This document shows, piece after piece, positions 34,829 through 45,919 of a stretch of 64,000 bases of DNA. The stretch spans positions 4,624,184 through 4,688,183 of the forward strand of contig CAXIPT010000003.1 of assembly GCA_964030475.1 (NCBI GenBank). Direction: 5' to 3'. Position 1 is the first letter of the stretch. Every line of letters begins with the position of its first letter. The notes under the pieces were generated by a model. That model saw only the letters and a list, made by a program, of their open reading frames with translations, was not told the origin of the DNA and did no database searches. The stretch is from Tethya wilhelma (taxonomy: Eukaryota; Porifera; Demospongiae; Tethyida; Tethyidae). Both the position numbers and the translations under genes were made by a program.

Positions 34829-37800
34829 ATGCAGAGCCAAGTGAGTGAGGACAGAGAATATCTAGTAATACATGTGCAACTGAAATAGAATGGCACTGTT
34901 TGCAATATTATAGGTGAAGCATTTGGAAGTGGCTAGCCCTGTGATGAAAGAAGCTCTGAAATGGCTCAGAGACAGTGCAAAGAACAGCTATGGTCCACTA
35001 GCAAGGTTCAATGAATAATATGTCATAATGGGAATGTATATACATGTGTCAATGTGTGATGTGTGTTTGTTTGTCTGTTATGTGAAGGCTCACTCTTATC
35101 AGACCGTTCAGCGGAGCAGTTAGTACATGGACAAACAGATCTGAAAAGATTCTCCAACTGATGAAGACGGAGAATGCAATCGTGAAATTGATCATCAATG
35201 TTTCACAGCAGCACGTAGCCAGATACAAAGATGGCGGCTTGTTTATCATCTTACTAGTAACAAAGTTAGTCACATATTTAGGTGCTGGTGTGGTTGAGTT
35301 TGGGTAATTCCATGCCAAATCAACACAAAAAAATGAGTATCCTCACAGAATTCAACAAAACTTGAGGTATACATGCCTTACCACAAGTTATTAAACCACA
35401 CCTAATTTGGGCATCATAAGTTGCGTGGCTTCTCATTTATAAGCCTCTGAGCCTCGTTTTTTTTTCCAGCAATTTCACATTCGTGTGATCTGTAAAAATT
35501 CTTCTTTATGTTGTACAAGTTTGGTGGTAGGATCTAAAAAGGATCAGAAGATACAGGACTACATACACCTGGCTACATCATTTGCAAAAGAAAAATAATA
35601 CACTCAGGAACATTTGACATACGACATGCGACATGCGACATGCGTCATGCGACATGCGACATGCGACATGCGACATGCGACATGCGACATGCGACATGCG
35701 ACATACGACATACGACATGCAACATGCAACATACGACATACAACATGCGACATGCGACATGCAACATTCAACATTAAACATTACATTGGCTACATCATTT
35801 GCAAAAGAAAAATACATAGAAATACTACACTCAGGGGTGTACAGTGCTTGCAGTCTAGAGAGTAGAATTCCCCATTTTGAGGTTATGTGAGTATAATTCC
35901 CAAACAAAGCACCTTCAAATAATTTTTTTTGGATCATCATCAATATGGATCATTACTCTAAAACAAGACTCAATATGTTGTCATGGCAACCTTTAGGTGC
36001 AGAGATATGGCTTCTGATATAAAGCTTTTTTGGAAAATATGTTAGGGAAGAAAATGACAAACTGTTTATGGCTTAGGTCTACAACTTTACCTGAGCTTTG
36101 GTCACCAGTTTGTCCATCTTGGGTAGGATTTTGGTTGGCTAAAAGCAAACACATCACTTTCAATGAGCATTTTTTCAACTTTTTGACACCATTTTCGGTT
36201 AGCGAAGAAACTCAAGAAATGCTAACAGCTAAGATCTGAAACTTGCATGACAAGTTCATCATTAAATGTATTAGCTTTGACTACCATCAGCTTCTTTTGA
36301 AACCCTACACTAAGAGTAATATCTGGGTTAGAACTACAAAATTCCAAAAAAACGTCAAATCTGATTTTGACCACACTCTAAAAATTGGGGAGGTGCAAAA
36401 TGTTTGGCAGTCCTGAGCCACATTAGAGTGTACCTATACCCATAACTAGGCTTATCCATTCAAAAAAAAGCTTAATATTCATCCTAAAGTTAGATTTGAC
36501 AAAGTTGTTACTTGTAGGCAAAAACATGAATTCTACTCTCTAGACTGCAAGCACTGTATATGTAGGCCTGTATCTTCTGATCCCATTTAGATCCCATCAC
36601 CACACTTGTACAAGAAGAATTTTTACAGATTACAAGAATGTGAAATTTCCGGAAAAAACGGCCATTTCTGAGTGATGCTAAATTATGTCTTTTAAAATGA
36701 CCTTTGACCTGCTAACGAGCAACTCTTCAAAATTAATATCATCTGAAGCGAAATTTCATGCCAAGTGCAATGGTACCAGCCTCAATAGCTGAAAACAACT
36801 AGAGCATTGGTTATTTGCTAATAAATGGGGAAACGTTATTTAAAAATAACCAATTTCAGAGGCTTATAAGTGAGAAGCCATGCAACATATGATGCCATTT
36901 TTTCGTGTTTGAATTACCCGTTTGTCACATTTTGTCCATCTTTGTCATAGTGTTGTCCTCAATGGACTAGAGTTGCAGCTTCCAAAACATAAAGTTGCCA
37001 TGGTAACCGGTTATGTCTTTTCTGTGCTCTCTGAATGGCTATGTAGCAAAGAGTGCTGCTGTAAACATAAGCTTGACATCAGTTCATCCCATGAAATGAT
37101 GTGTTTCGTCAGAAGTTGTCTTTGTAGCAAGTTGAGTGTGTATGGAGTCACCGATATTCAACTGAACCACCTTGCTTCACTTGTTTTACAGGTTAGTAGC
37201 CACAGCACGAGCACAAAATGTGTACCCACCTAAGTCTCATCATTTCTCCTAATTGTAGGGGTTGCTGCATGTACTCCCACAGCAGGAAATGGACCATTTC
37301 TCCTTCAGTGAACATTTCAATATTGTTCCCGTTTTGTTCTTCCCGCTTCAATGCTCACAACTGGTGATTGGTCTAGCTCTGCACTTGCCAGACAGGCATT
37401 TGATGCGCCAGTTTCATGAGCAAGATTCAAACTGGTTAATTAGAAATGATGAAGGGAACATTCTCACTGTCTTGTATGACATATCTTTAGCTGGCGACAC
37501 AGAAGGTCAGCAAAATAATTCTTAATATCGAGTAATCTACAACTTGCATGATGTCTTTTTTAGTCAAGAGTCTCTCTTTGTAGGATTAATTTTATTCCAA
37601 TGTACCTTCCTTAAATTAAAGGCTGTGTTGGTGAAATCAACTACATATCTGATGTTAGTGATATATCGGTTGAAGATGTCATTTTGGAACAGCTGCTGAA
37701 GATGTTCTCTCGACTCGTGGAGATGAAAGTGGGACTGGTAGGCTGCCAGAAAGTCATCCATCCACTGGCAAAAGATTATCTCTGGGAAAAAGTGAGCTAC

Positions 37801-38173
37801 CTCACAGAACCTTTTTTCTTCTTCTTCTTCTTCTTTTTTTTTTTTCAATGTTCTACTTTCCTTCCCTCCAGGGGGTTGTTGTGATTGATCGCTTGTCGTC
37901 TCAGCACATTTCATCTGTTCATGATGTGTGTGGTGGTAAGCTGTTTAGCACATTATCACTTCCAACGCCAGGCTCACTTGGTTGCTTGAAGAGTGTGAAA
38001 GCACTCACACTGCAAGAGCAAGATTATTTAGTGCTGGAAGGTGTATCTTCATCATTCTGTACCTTGATGCTTGGCTGTGACTCGGAGCAATGTGTTGAAG
38101 AGTTTGCTCCCATTTGCAGCAATACTGGTATGTAAGAGTGTAGTAGCGTTGAAGCAATGAAGGGTCTACTTAC

Positions 38174-38250
<77 letters not shown>

Positions 38251-38952
38251 TGTGTGTTCCCTCTCTCTATCTATAGTCAGTCTGTTAGAGCAGAGTGTGA
38301 GACAGCAGTATGTATTGTGTGGTGGTGGATGCTGTGAAACATGTATTGCACATTACCTTCAACAACAGGTACATATATATGTATCTGTGTGCATGCTTAA
38401 TTAGTCTATAGGTGTTTTTTTCTGCTGCAGTCCAACAAACCATTGTCCAAATCAAAGTTGTTTGAATTAGAATGCGATCAAAGTGAGTTGCATATTATTT
38501 TCTTGCTTACTGAAAGTAATTTTTATGTGTTTATTTGTTTGTTTGTTTGTTTGTTTGTTGTTTGCTTACATACAGAGACCTTCTCTACTGTGGCCAAAAT
38601 GGTGGCTGCTGCATTTGAGCAAGTAGCAAGACATTTGGAGCATTGGAGTGGAGAGAGAAAGATAGACTCCATATACCATCACTGTTGGAGTGCACCTCCA
38701 CCTAGATACAATGAAGCAGACTCGATATCTCATTCTTGTAACTGTGGAGTGGTTGTGAAATCACAGCTGCCCTCGTCTGTTACATGGGACCTCCACAATT
38801 CAATGGAAGAACCTCTCAAAGACCTGTCAAGTAGCACTCCTCAATCCCTGTCAGTTTTTGACCCTTTTTTAGCTAAAGTGAAAGCTATTGAAATAGCTGG
38901 TGACTTGGCATCAACTGTATTGCAGACTGCATTTGTCATTTCACTCACATGA
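34829..38952 (+). CDS. MKKS: McKusick-Kaufman/Bardet-Biedl chaperonin-like protein (BBS6)
   Basis: MKKS is a group II chaperonin-like protein at the basal body that helps assemble the BBSome. Ten exons (34829-34840, 34914-35005, 35088-35264, 36951-37191, 37259-37505, 37622-37791, 37872-38127, 38277-38368, 38431-38482, 38576-38952) encode 571 residues; human has 570. Recognisable blocks are LKWLRDSAKNSYGPLARL, LSGDTEG-type LAGDTEG, DHVDL-like region ending GCQKVIHP, VVVIDRLS, and LCGGGCCETCIAHYL (LLGGGCTETHLAAYI in human). CNCGVVVKSQ and the C-terminal LASTVLQTAFVISLT match the family end. The start ATG gives only four residues in exon 1. The donor after 35005 is GTTCAA, a weak site. Intron 3 contains a 1.6-kb foldback element. 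Confidence 0.93.
35302..36919. mobile_element. Foldback (long inverted-repeat) transposon in MKKS intron 3
   Basis: The ends are GGGTAATTC (35302-35310) and GAATTACCC (36911-36919), flanked by GTTT on both sides (35298-35301 and 36920-36923), a candidate 4-bp target duplication. The arms pair over long stretches: GCATCATAAGTTGCGTGGCT (from about 35411) pairs with sequence near 36870-36900; GGATCAGAAGATACAGG pairs near 36565-36585; and GTGCTTGCAGTCTAGAGAGT (about 35846) pairs near 36530-36555. The unique centre (about 35900-36520) has no long frame, so it looks non-autonomous. The right end stops 31 bp before the acceptor of MKKS exon 4. Confidence 0.82.
35615..35775. repeat. 7-bp tandem array (GACATGC)n
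   Basis: About 22 degenerate copies of GACATGC with variants GACATAC, AACATGC and GTCATGC. The array sits inside the left arm of the foldback element between two identical 26-bp direct repeats (35571-35596 and 35788-35813). Confidence 0.9.
38175..38249. repeat. (GT)n microsatellite in MKKS intron 7
   Basis: An uninterrupted GT run of about 75 bp shortly before the exon 8 acceptor. Confidence 0.92.
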
Positions 38953-38963
38953 AAAGTCATTCA

Positions 38964-39014
38964 TTTCGCGCGTCAATAATTTTCGCGCTCAAGTGTACAC
39001 TGGCGACCTTTACC
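38964..39014 (+). promoter_or_regulatory. Putative PIGK promoter with E2F-like pair
   Basis: TTTCGCGCGTC (38964-38974) and TTTTCGCGC (38980-38988) resemble E2F sites. GGCGACCTTTACC (39002-39014) is a copy of the element shared with CFAP20, SPOUT1 and FAM20B. All lie between the MKKS stop (38952) and the PIGK start (39059), only 106 bp apart on the same strand. Confidence 0.45.
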
Positions 39015-39058
39015 ATAATGTAATCACAGACGACCCGTACCTGACCTGACCTGACACA

Positions 39059-40200
39059 ATGAAGGCATCCCTCTGTACCTGTCTACTGCTTTTCTTTGTA
39101 GCGATTTTGAGCGGTTCAAGAGGCTCCAGTGACCAGAGCAGTAGCCACACGAACAACTGGGCTGTATTGGTAAGAAATTACTCCTGCACTATAGATGAAG
39201 TGAGTACATGCACTTCTTGGTCATCACTCACATGCACATGCCATGCAAAGGTGTGTTCCTCTCGTTATTGGTTCAACTATCGTCATGTTGCCAATGTCCT
39301 GTCCATCTATCGCAGCGTCAAGAGACTTGGTATCCCAGACAGGTTATACAATACACATACTGTTATTGGAAGAATGAAGGTAGAGGTATAATAGTGGCTA
39401 TTCCATTACAGCAATATAATCTTGATGTTATCGGATGATATGGCTTGCAATGCAAGGAATCCCCGACCTGGTTAGTACTAGTCTGGTATAGTTAGACCCC
39501 TTGCACTCATGTAGGCAAAGCACAAGGAATCTGACTACACCAGACTAAAGTCCATCTGGTTTGAGAATGCCAGTAATCTAATAACTTTCTTATTATCCAA
39601 CAGATTTCAAAATTTCAAGCACCATTGGGAGGTGCTCATTCTCCCCATTTGTTTGATTGCTTTTCCAGCTTCCTATGCCTTACCAGTCAAACATTAGCAA
39701 TTTTTTTCCCATAAGAAAAGTATTGCATGAATCTCATTATTTCACTGCTGGCGACATTCTCAAACCTGATAGACTTTAGCACTTGTGCTGTTTACTTACA
39801 CATCTAACTCATGGCATATCATTATACACTGCTCCTATATAGCTACAGTGTTCAACAATGCAAACCAGCACATCAATGTCTATGGTGACGATATTGAAGT
39901 TGATTACAGGGGCTATGAGGTATATACCCTCAATCTATATGCTGCATTGTTTATTTAAATGTTTCTTAATTGAATTACCCACCCAATTAATCAAAATACT
40001 CTTTAATTAGGTGACAGTGGAGAATTTCCTCAGGGTATTAACAGGTGGGTATTCGATCCTTGTACATACATGTAACATGAAGATGATGCGTTGCTATCCT
40101 TGTATCATGGTGATACTCCTAGGTCGTCTTGACTCCAGTGTACCACGCTCAAAGCGACTACTGTCTGACGATCGCAGCAACATATTAGTCTATATGACAG
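39059..40200 (+). CDS. PIGK: GPI-anchor transamidase catalytic subunit, 3' part missing at assembly gap
   Basis: PIGK (GPI8) is the cysteine-protease-like subunit that attaches GPI anchors in the ER. Exons 39059-39169, 39251-39342, 39412-39470, 39843-39919, 40011-40044 and 40123-40200 encode the first 150 residues. A signal peptide (CTCLLLFFVAILSGSRG) precedes NNWAVLVCSSRYWFNYRHVA, SVKRLGIPD, DDMACNARNPRP, YGDDIEVDYRGYEVTVENFL and SDDRSNILVYMTG, nearly identical to animal PIGK. The frame then enters an intron that reaches the N-gap. The catalytic His (next exon, after MTG) and Cys and the C-terminal TM are not present downstream on this strand, so the gene is broken by the gap. Confidence 0.95.
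39479..39547. repeat. Imperfect hairpin element in PIGK intron 3
   Basis: Left arm TAGTCTGGTATAGTTAGACC and its imperfect inverse ending CTGACTACACCAGACTA form a 25-bp stem around a loop of about 18 nt. It is probably a miniature inverted-repeat element. Confidence 0.6.
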
Positions 40201-40230
40201 GTATGTATATATATATATATATATATATAT

Positions 40231-40688
40231 NNNNNNNNNNNNNNNNNNNNNNNNNNNNNNNNNNNNNNNNNNNNNNNNNNNNNNNNNNNNNNNNNNNNNN
40301 NNNNNNNNNNNNNNNNNNNNNNNNNNNNNNNNNNNNNNNNNNNNNNNNNNNNNNNNNNNNNNNNNNNNNNNNNNNNNNNNNNNNNNNNNNNNNNNNNNNN
40401 NNNNNNNNNNNNNNNNNNNNNNNNNNNNNNNNNNNNNNNNNNNNNNNNNNNNNNNNNNNNNNNNNNNNNNNNNNNNNNNNNNNNNNNNNNNNNNNNNNNN
40501 NNNNNNNNNNNNNNNNNNNNNNNNNNNNNNNNNNNNNNNNNNNNNNNNNNNNNNNNNNNNNNNNNNNNNNNNNNNNNNNNNNNNNNNNNNNNNNNNNNNN
40601 NNNNNNNNNNNNNNNNNNNNNNNNNNNNNNNNNNNNNNNNNNNNNNNNNNNNNNNNNNNNNNNNNNNNNNNNNNNNNNNNNNNNNNNN
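40231..40688. other. Assembly gap (458 N) bounded by microsatellites
   Basis: The gap is entered from a (TA)n run at 40205-40230 and left through a (GT)n run at 40689-40717. The remaining exons of PIGK (roughly 230 codons plus introns) would need more than 458 bp, so the stated gap size is probably too small, or the join is wrong. Confidence 0.95.
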
Positions 40689-40797
40689 GTGTGTGTGTGT
40701 GTGTGTGTGTGTGTGTGCACGCATGTGGCAGTAATTCAAGTGCTTAATACTATATTATTAATTTTAGCACTAACATTATCATTATCTTAAAGTGGTC

Positions 40798-41936
40798 TTA
40801 TACATACCCAACATTGTGAACATTGTATTTATCTCTCCTTCTCTTACGAAGTTTACTGCACACACAACAGCAACAGAGCAAGAGGAGTACGATCAGCAGT
40901 ATGACGATGATAGCACCTCCAACTGCAATACCAATGATTACTTCTTCATCGCGAAAGAATCTCAAAAATCCTTCAAGAAAACATAGCACAAAAACATTAA
41001 TACTATAGTAGTTATATTGTACAGCAAATAAGATTAATTTTATATATACTTATTGCTTACTTTCCAAGAGAGTTTGATTCTCCGTGCCTTGTGTTGTCGA
41101 TGGATCAGTCACTGGAGCAGTTGGGAGCCCAGTAGCTGTAGGGAGAGCAGTATTGTCTGTGACGAGGACAGATGGCGCCAATGATGATTGTGACACAGGT
41201 GACTGTAGTGAGGTGCTGGTTGGTGGTGATAACATGGGCGAGGTTGGTGTGACGGCTGTAGAAGACAAATCTGTTGTTGAAGGTTGGCCTGTTTGCACAG
41301 ATGGTGTTTGCAATGTGACAACAATTGAAGATGTTGTTTGCACGACTGTTTGAGATTGTGATGATGACATGAAAAGTGTTTGAGAAGTGGTTGGTGCTGA
41401 TTGTGAACTGCGGACACTCACATCGCCTTGTATGGTCATCCTAGTAGTGGGAGCCATTGCTGATATCCCACCAGCAGTCGTTGAGACAACTTCTTCACCA
41501 GTCGGTTGAGTTGTTGAAGGTGTTGGAACCACAGCAGTGGTGCTAGTGGTAGTGATATTAAATGGTTCTTGGTCTGTAGTCGGTGCTTCTTCGGTGGTCA
41601 GTGAACCAGACCCACTTCCAGAGCCGCTGAGCTCGGTCGGTGTAAGCATACCATCACTATTGGCTAATACAACTGCATGTAAGAATATGTGGACATTATT
41701 TTACTATACGTCACACATATTATCCTACATATACATGCCATACAATTCAAACAATGTCATGATAGCTCTCATTTTGAGATGGCTGTGAATATCGTCAATG
41801 AATGGCAGCTGGTCACATACCACACACATGTACAGCACCTCCCCCACAGTGCATGCTAAATGGCACACTGTACACACACATGAAACAGGTCAGTCATTCT
41901 GTGCACTACGAAATCAATACACACATGCATTCAGTG

Positions 41937-41967
<31 letters not shown>

Positions 41968-43273
41968 CTGTGTGTGTGCATGATGTGTGTGATATACTAT
42001 ATCCTAAAGGTCTTGAGGTGCACTCTTACATAATGTTCTGTGAGAGGAGTATCAATTAACGTGTCCCAGACCTAATGAAACGTGGACAACAATAGCAGCC
42101 TCCCACAGCCTATAGTGTATGTAGCTGTAGCTATAAATACGCTTAAACTTGAACTTCCAGTGGCCGTTTGAATCGATTCGATGCATTAGGTCTAATCACA
42201 GTAGGAACCACCCCAGCAGTCTCATACATACATGCATGCAATCGTACAATTACTACAAATGCTTACTAACTTTACAAATGAAATTTGATTATACACCAAT
42301 ACTGGCATGTATTGTAATTACTGCAGCACCTGCAACTGATTCAGGCCTCATGCAAATCAATGTAATTGGCCTAATTGCTAGTATGCGCATGCAGTACAAG
42401 TCATAGCAAAGTCTTCAGAATCCTGATAGCCACTCAGTTACTCAAACATCTTAACTCTCATTCACACATACTCATCTCCCCATTGATTACATGCCACAGC
42501 CAATAGCCGACATGCAACATGTACAGAAAGGTATCAAAAACAAGCCTTGCAACTTGAAACTAGCATAATAAACCCCCATTAACCTGGAATGTACAAATTA
42601 AACCTATTGACCGATTGATACTACATTACAAAGATCACTATAATAGCTTGGGGAAGGTACTACTGGATGCATGAGCACGGAAGTGTTTTTGAAAGTTAAC
42701 CACATGTATCGCTGACTGTTTACTAACTGTATTTTTCATGAAAACCACAAGCACATGTCATTATTCACATCACTAATTAAGTCATAGACATCCCCTATGG
42801 CAAAATATACAGTTTTGCATTCTTATGTATATATAGTTGCATCATCAAATTTTACAGTCGCTCACTCTTCAATCAGATTGGAACATAAATGTACATTAAC
42901 GTCATACCTACTTCCATGAAAGACTCAGGGAAATAGTAACAGTTACTTGCCCAGTTTTTGACACATATTTACACCCCATTACCATACTAATTCTGTGAAG
43001 CTCACAGCAAAATTATAGTCATCAAAAAGAACACTATTAACTGAACCATGGCACAGTCTCATGATGACTTTGTCCACATACATACACTATGAAATGCTAG
43101 CTTACAGCAACAGCTGGTTCTCTAGACAAAACAACATAATATTATAGAATTGGACGACCACATTGGCATATCCCTAGGCTCTTTAGCTATTGAAATGCAC
43201 AGTGCAGTAGAGTCAGAACCTTACCTGTTGTACATGATAATATCAGAACAATCCACCACCAAACGACACCCAT
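40798..43273 (-). CDS. Mucin-like single-pass membrane protein, Ser/Thr-rich
   Basis: Not assigned to a known family. Three exons (43225-43273, 41061-41672, 40798-40970) encode 277 residues. A short signal peptide is present (MGVVWWWIVLILSCTTG). The ectodomain of about 200 residues is dominated by Ser, Thr, Pro and Gln with repeated TTxx and PTS patterns and a SGSGSGSGS stretch, typical of dense O-glycosylation or glycosaminoglycan attachment. One TM segment follows (EVIIGIAVGGAIIVILLIVLL), then a Cys cluster (CCCCVC), a basic stop-transfer KLRKRRR and a short tail ending VGYV. It could be a mucin-like adhesion receptor or a syndecan-like proteoglycan. An alternative donor in the tail could add exons within the gap. 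Confidence 0.65.
41673..43224. other. Large intron 1 of the mucin-like gene
   Basis: A 1.55-kb intron, long for this window. It contains a GT microsatellite at 41936-41978. No nested gene was recognised. Confidence 0.6.
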
Positions 43274-43511
43274 TCTGTGACGTACAGCAAGCTAAATCTA
43301 CAGAGTGATCTATTCCTAAGGAAGAATAGGCAACATTCTCTCGTCAGCTCGTGTAGGGAATTGACAATACACTTCACAGTTAGTGCATGTAAGCTATGCA
43401 GCACCACCTCCACACACTGTAGACACACCCCCTCTCGACGAGCAAGCAAAGCTTAAAGGCGACAAATGATAATGACGACCACTACCGAATCAAGAAGCAG
43501 CCTCGCCAATC

Positions 43512-45829
43512 ATGAAGCTGAAGCAACGGGTGATAGTGACAGGTTCATTGTTCTTCACAATGGTGACTCTCTTCATGATTGGCATCCATCTCAGTTGGCC
43601 AGGCACTGACCTCGAGAAGGAACAGCCAGGAGATGCCGCCAGTGTATCAAAGAGAGTGCCTCTTCCCCCTCCAACTGCAGTGCCAAGACGGTCTAAAGTC
43701 GGGTTAGAACGACGTGGTCCTGTTCCTAATTTTGCTGATCTTTCTGAAAAGATCTTTAAAAATCGCTCTTTTCGCTCACCTCTCTCAAACATGACGGATC
43801 CCCTCTTGGAGAGCCTTCACCGGAGATTTAATCAGACCTTCGCTAGGAGGGGGCCACCCTCATTGAGATCTCCATTGGATAATATGGGGAAGCTCCCTTC
43901 ATTAGAAGTCAATGATGTACCCAACTTTATACGTGAAAGAGTAATGAATATTAACCCCAAAGAACCACGAATGCCTTCCTCCGTTGCCATGCCAACCACT
44001 GTTGTATTACATGACGTCATTATTCCCGAGGAGGTCTCAAAGCAAGACCCGTGGGAAATCTGGCAGTCGTGGGTGGAGCCAAATTACGTCTATCCAGAGG
44101 GTGTGTTCTGGTCGGACAAAATGAACCACATAATGAAGACCATGGCAACAGCTCCTATCACAGAATTTGGTGTGGGTTACAAAGGCACACAGTTGAAAGC
44201 CACTCTAATGTTAGGCAAACAGAGGACTGCATTCAAGCCACAAAGGTATTATAGCAACTTAAGAAGGAATACAGTGTTAATGGGTGTTTAACGATTCCAT
44301 TATGCAATGGATGCATGTCCCTTTCTCACTAGAATTGTAATGTGTGGTTGTATGTATGAATGTCTGACAGGTATGAGAGAGACCAAGTGCTCACTGGCAA
44401 TCCTTATGTCGGCTATGACAGACACAATGGAGAGATAGCAGGCTTCCACTTGGATGGGTATGTATACTCTTACATCTATTAGCATTAGCCTTGTACCCAG
44501 GCCTACCCCCATGTGGTTTAAACCACACAAGGTAGGCCTGGGCATGAGGCTAGTGTGTATCTTCTATAAATTGTCGCATTCTCTCAGTATTTTAGGTTTT
44601 AGAATGGCTCCTCCTGTTGTTGGTAGGAGGATAAACCTCACTGCCATTAGACCTGTTACTACTGAAAAACTTTTATCCACATATCTCAAAAAAGGTGAGA
44701 GACACCAGTCAAACAAACAAACAATATTAGTGAGTCATTGCTATGGAGTTGAATCTCAGACCATTGTATTTCCAGATGGCAATACCTGTTTCTACGGGGT
44801 GTGCTACTACTGTAAACCAAGTGACCTAGCCTGTGCCAAGGGGGACATAATGGAGGGCTCTGTGACACTGTGGTTGCCAGAGTGGTACGAGATGAAGACA
44901 AGAAGACACCCCTATCAGAGGACCTACAGGGATGGAGTAAAAGCAAAGTAAGAGCAGTTTCAGCACTTTTATACATGACATTGTATCATCAGACTCCAAT
45001 AATAGAATAATCAATTTTTTTACCACATCGTAGCAGACCTGTTTGAGCTAGTCAAATAGTCAAATAGTTGGCCTAGATTGATTCAAAATGGATCATTCAC
45101 TACGGAAACTTCCACACACTTCACTATAACTAGATGGGAGATAAACAACCTGTATTGCAATCAGTTATTGAAGAGGTCGTCTGAATATTATCATGGAATT
45201 TTGGACATAACAGAATCAGCTGTGTTTGATTTCTTGATGGGTATGCTCAGAATAATTATTAGCACTGCATACTTTAGACTAGACACTCAGTGTATGTGTG
45301 TGTGTGCAATCACTCAGGTAATGCTGATAGACATCACTACGAGACATACTCCAAGGCAAAGAATCATGGCAGAATCATGCACATTGACAATGGAAAGACG
45401 TAAGCATCTAAAAAAAAAAAAAAACAAAACAAAACAAAAACACTCTCAAACGCAATAATTTGTGTACGAATTGTCTTACAGGTTTGGTAACCCTTATCAC
45501 GATGAGCTCTCCATCCTGGCTCCTGTTTCTCAGTGCTGCAAGTCAGTCTCCCATTCCGTAGCTTTTGTATTCACCCTATTACCGCTGGACCTTTCCCCTT
45601 TAGGTTGCGTACCAGTACCTGGGAGAAGTTAAAGTTCTACCACTCTTCCAACAAGGAGTCTCTCTCTGAAGCTTTGGATCAAAGTCTGCAAAGAGATCCT
45701 CTGTGGCCTATTCTCACTCAAGATCATTTGAAGGCTATCGATAGAAGACTGAAAACTGTGATGGAAGTTGTTGGTGACTGTATTGAGAAGCATGGCGAGG
45801 AGAAGACCATTGTTAATACATGGAGCTAA
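43512..45829 (+). CDS. FAM20B: Glycosaminoglycan xylosylkinase
   Basis: FAM20B phosphorylates xylose in the proteoglycan linker tetrasaccharide in the Golgi. Exons 43512-44245, 44371-44457, 44588-44694, 44776-44947, 45134-45240, 45318-45399, 45482-45541 and 45604-45829 encode 524 residues, longer than the human protein (409) because of an extended stem region before about residue 180. The start MKLKQRV is the same as in vertebrate FAM20B and leads into a type II TM segment (about 8-27). Kinase blocks: [73 protein letters not shown] (catalytic Asp about 406) and HIDNGKTFGNP (metal-binding Asp). It diverges from the mucin-like gene. Intron 2 holds a 67-nt hairpin element. Confidence 0.95.
44486..44552. 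mobile_element. 67-nt palindromic mini-element in FAM20B intron 2
   Basis: TAGCCTTGTACCCAGGCCTA at the left end pairs with GTAGGCCTGGGCATGAGGCTA at the right end (both bounded by TA), forming a nearly continuous hairpin. It resembles the element at 56407-56474. Confidence 0.6.
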
Positions 45830-45919
45830 GCTACAAAGAGTCTTTTGAAAAATGGCTTAGTGACTTTTTTTTTTTGTAGAGCTCTGGTTTCAATTTCAAC
45901 TTATATGTGAACAATCATG

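Noticed and set aside
35578..35943. Long frames of CRMSHVAC-type or MRHATCD-type repeats on both strands
   Set aside because: They arise only because a 7-bp tandem array has no stop in some frames. The region is inside a transposon in an intron.
40011..40790. Continuous frame through the N-gap
   Set aside because: It exists only because N codons carry no stops. The true exon ends at 40200.
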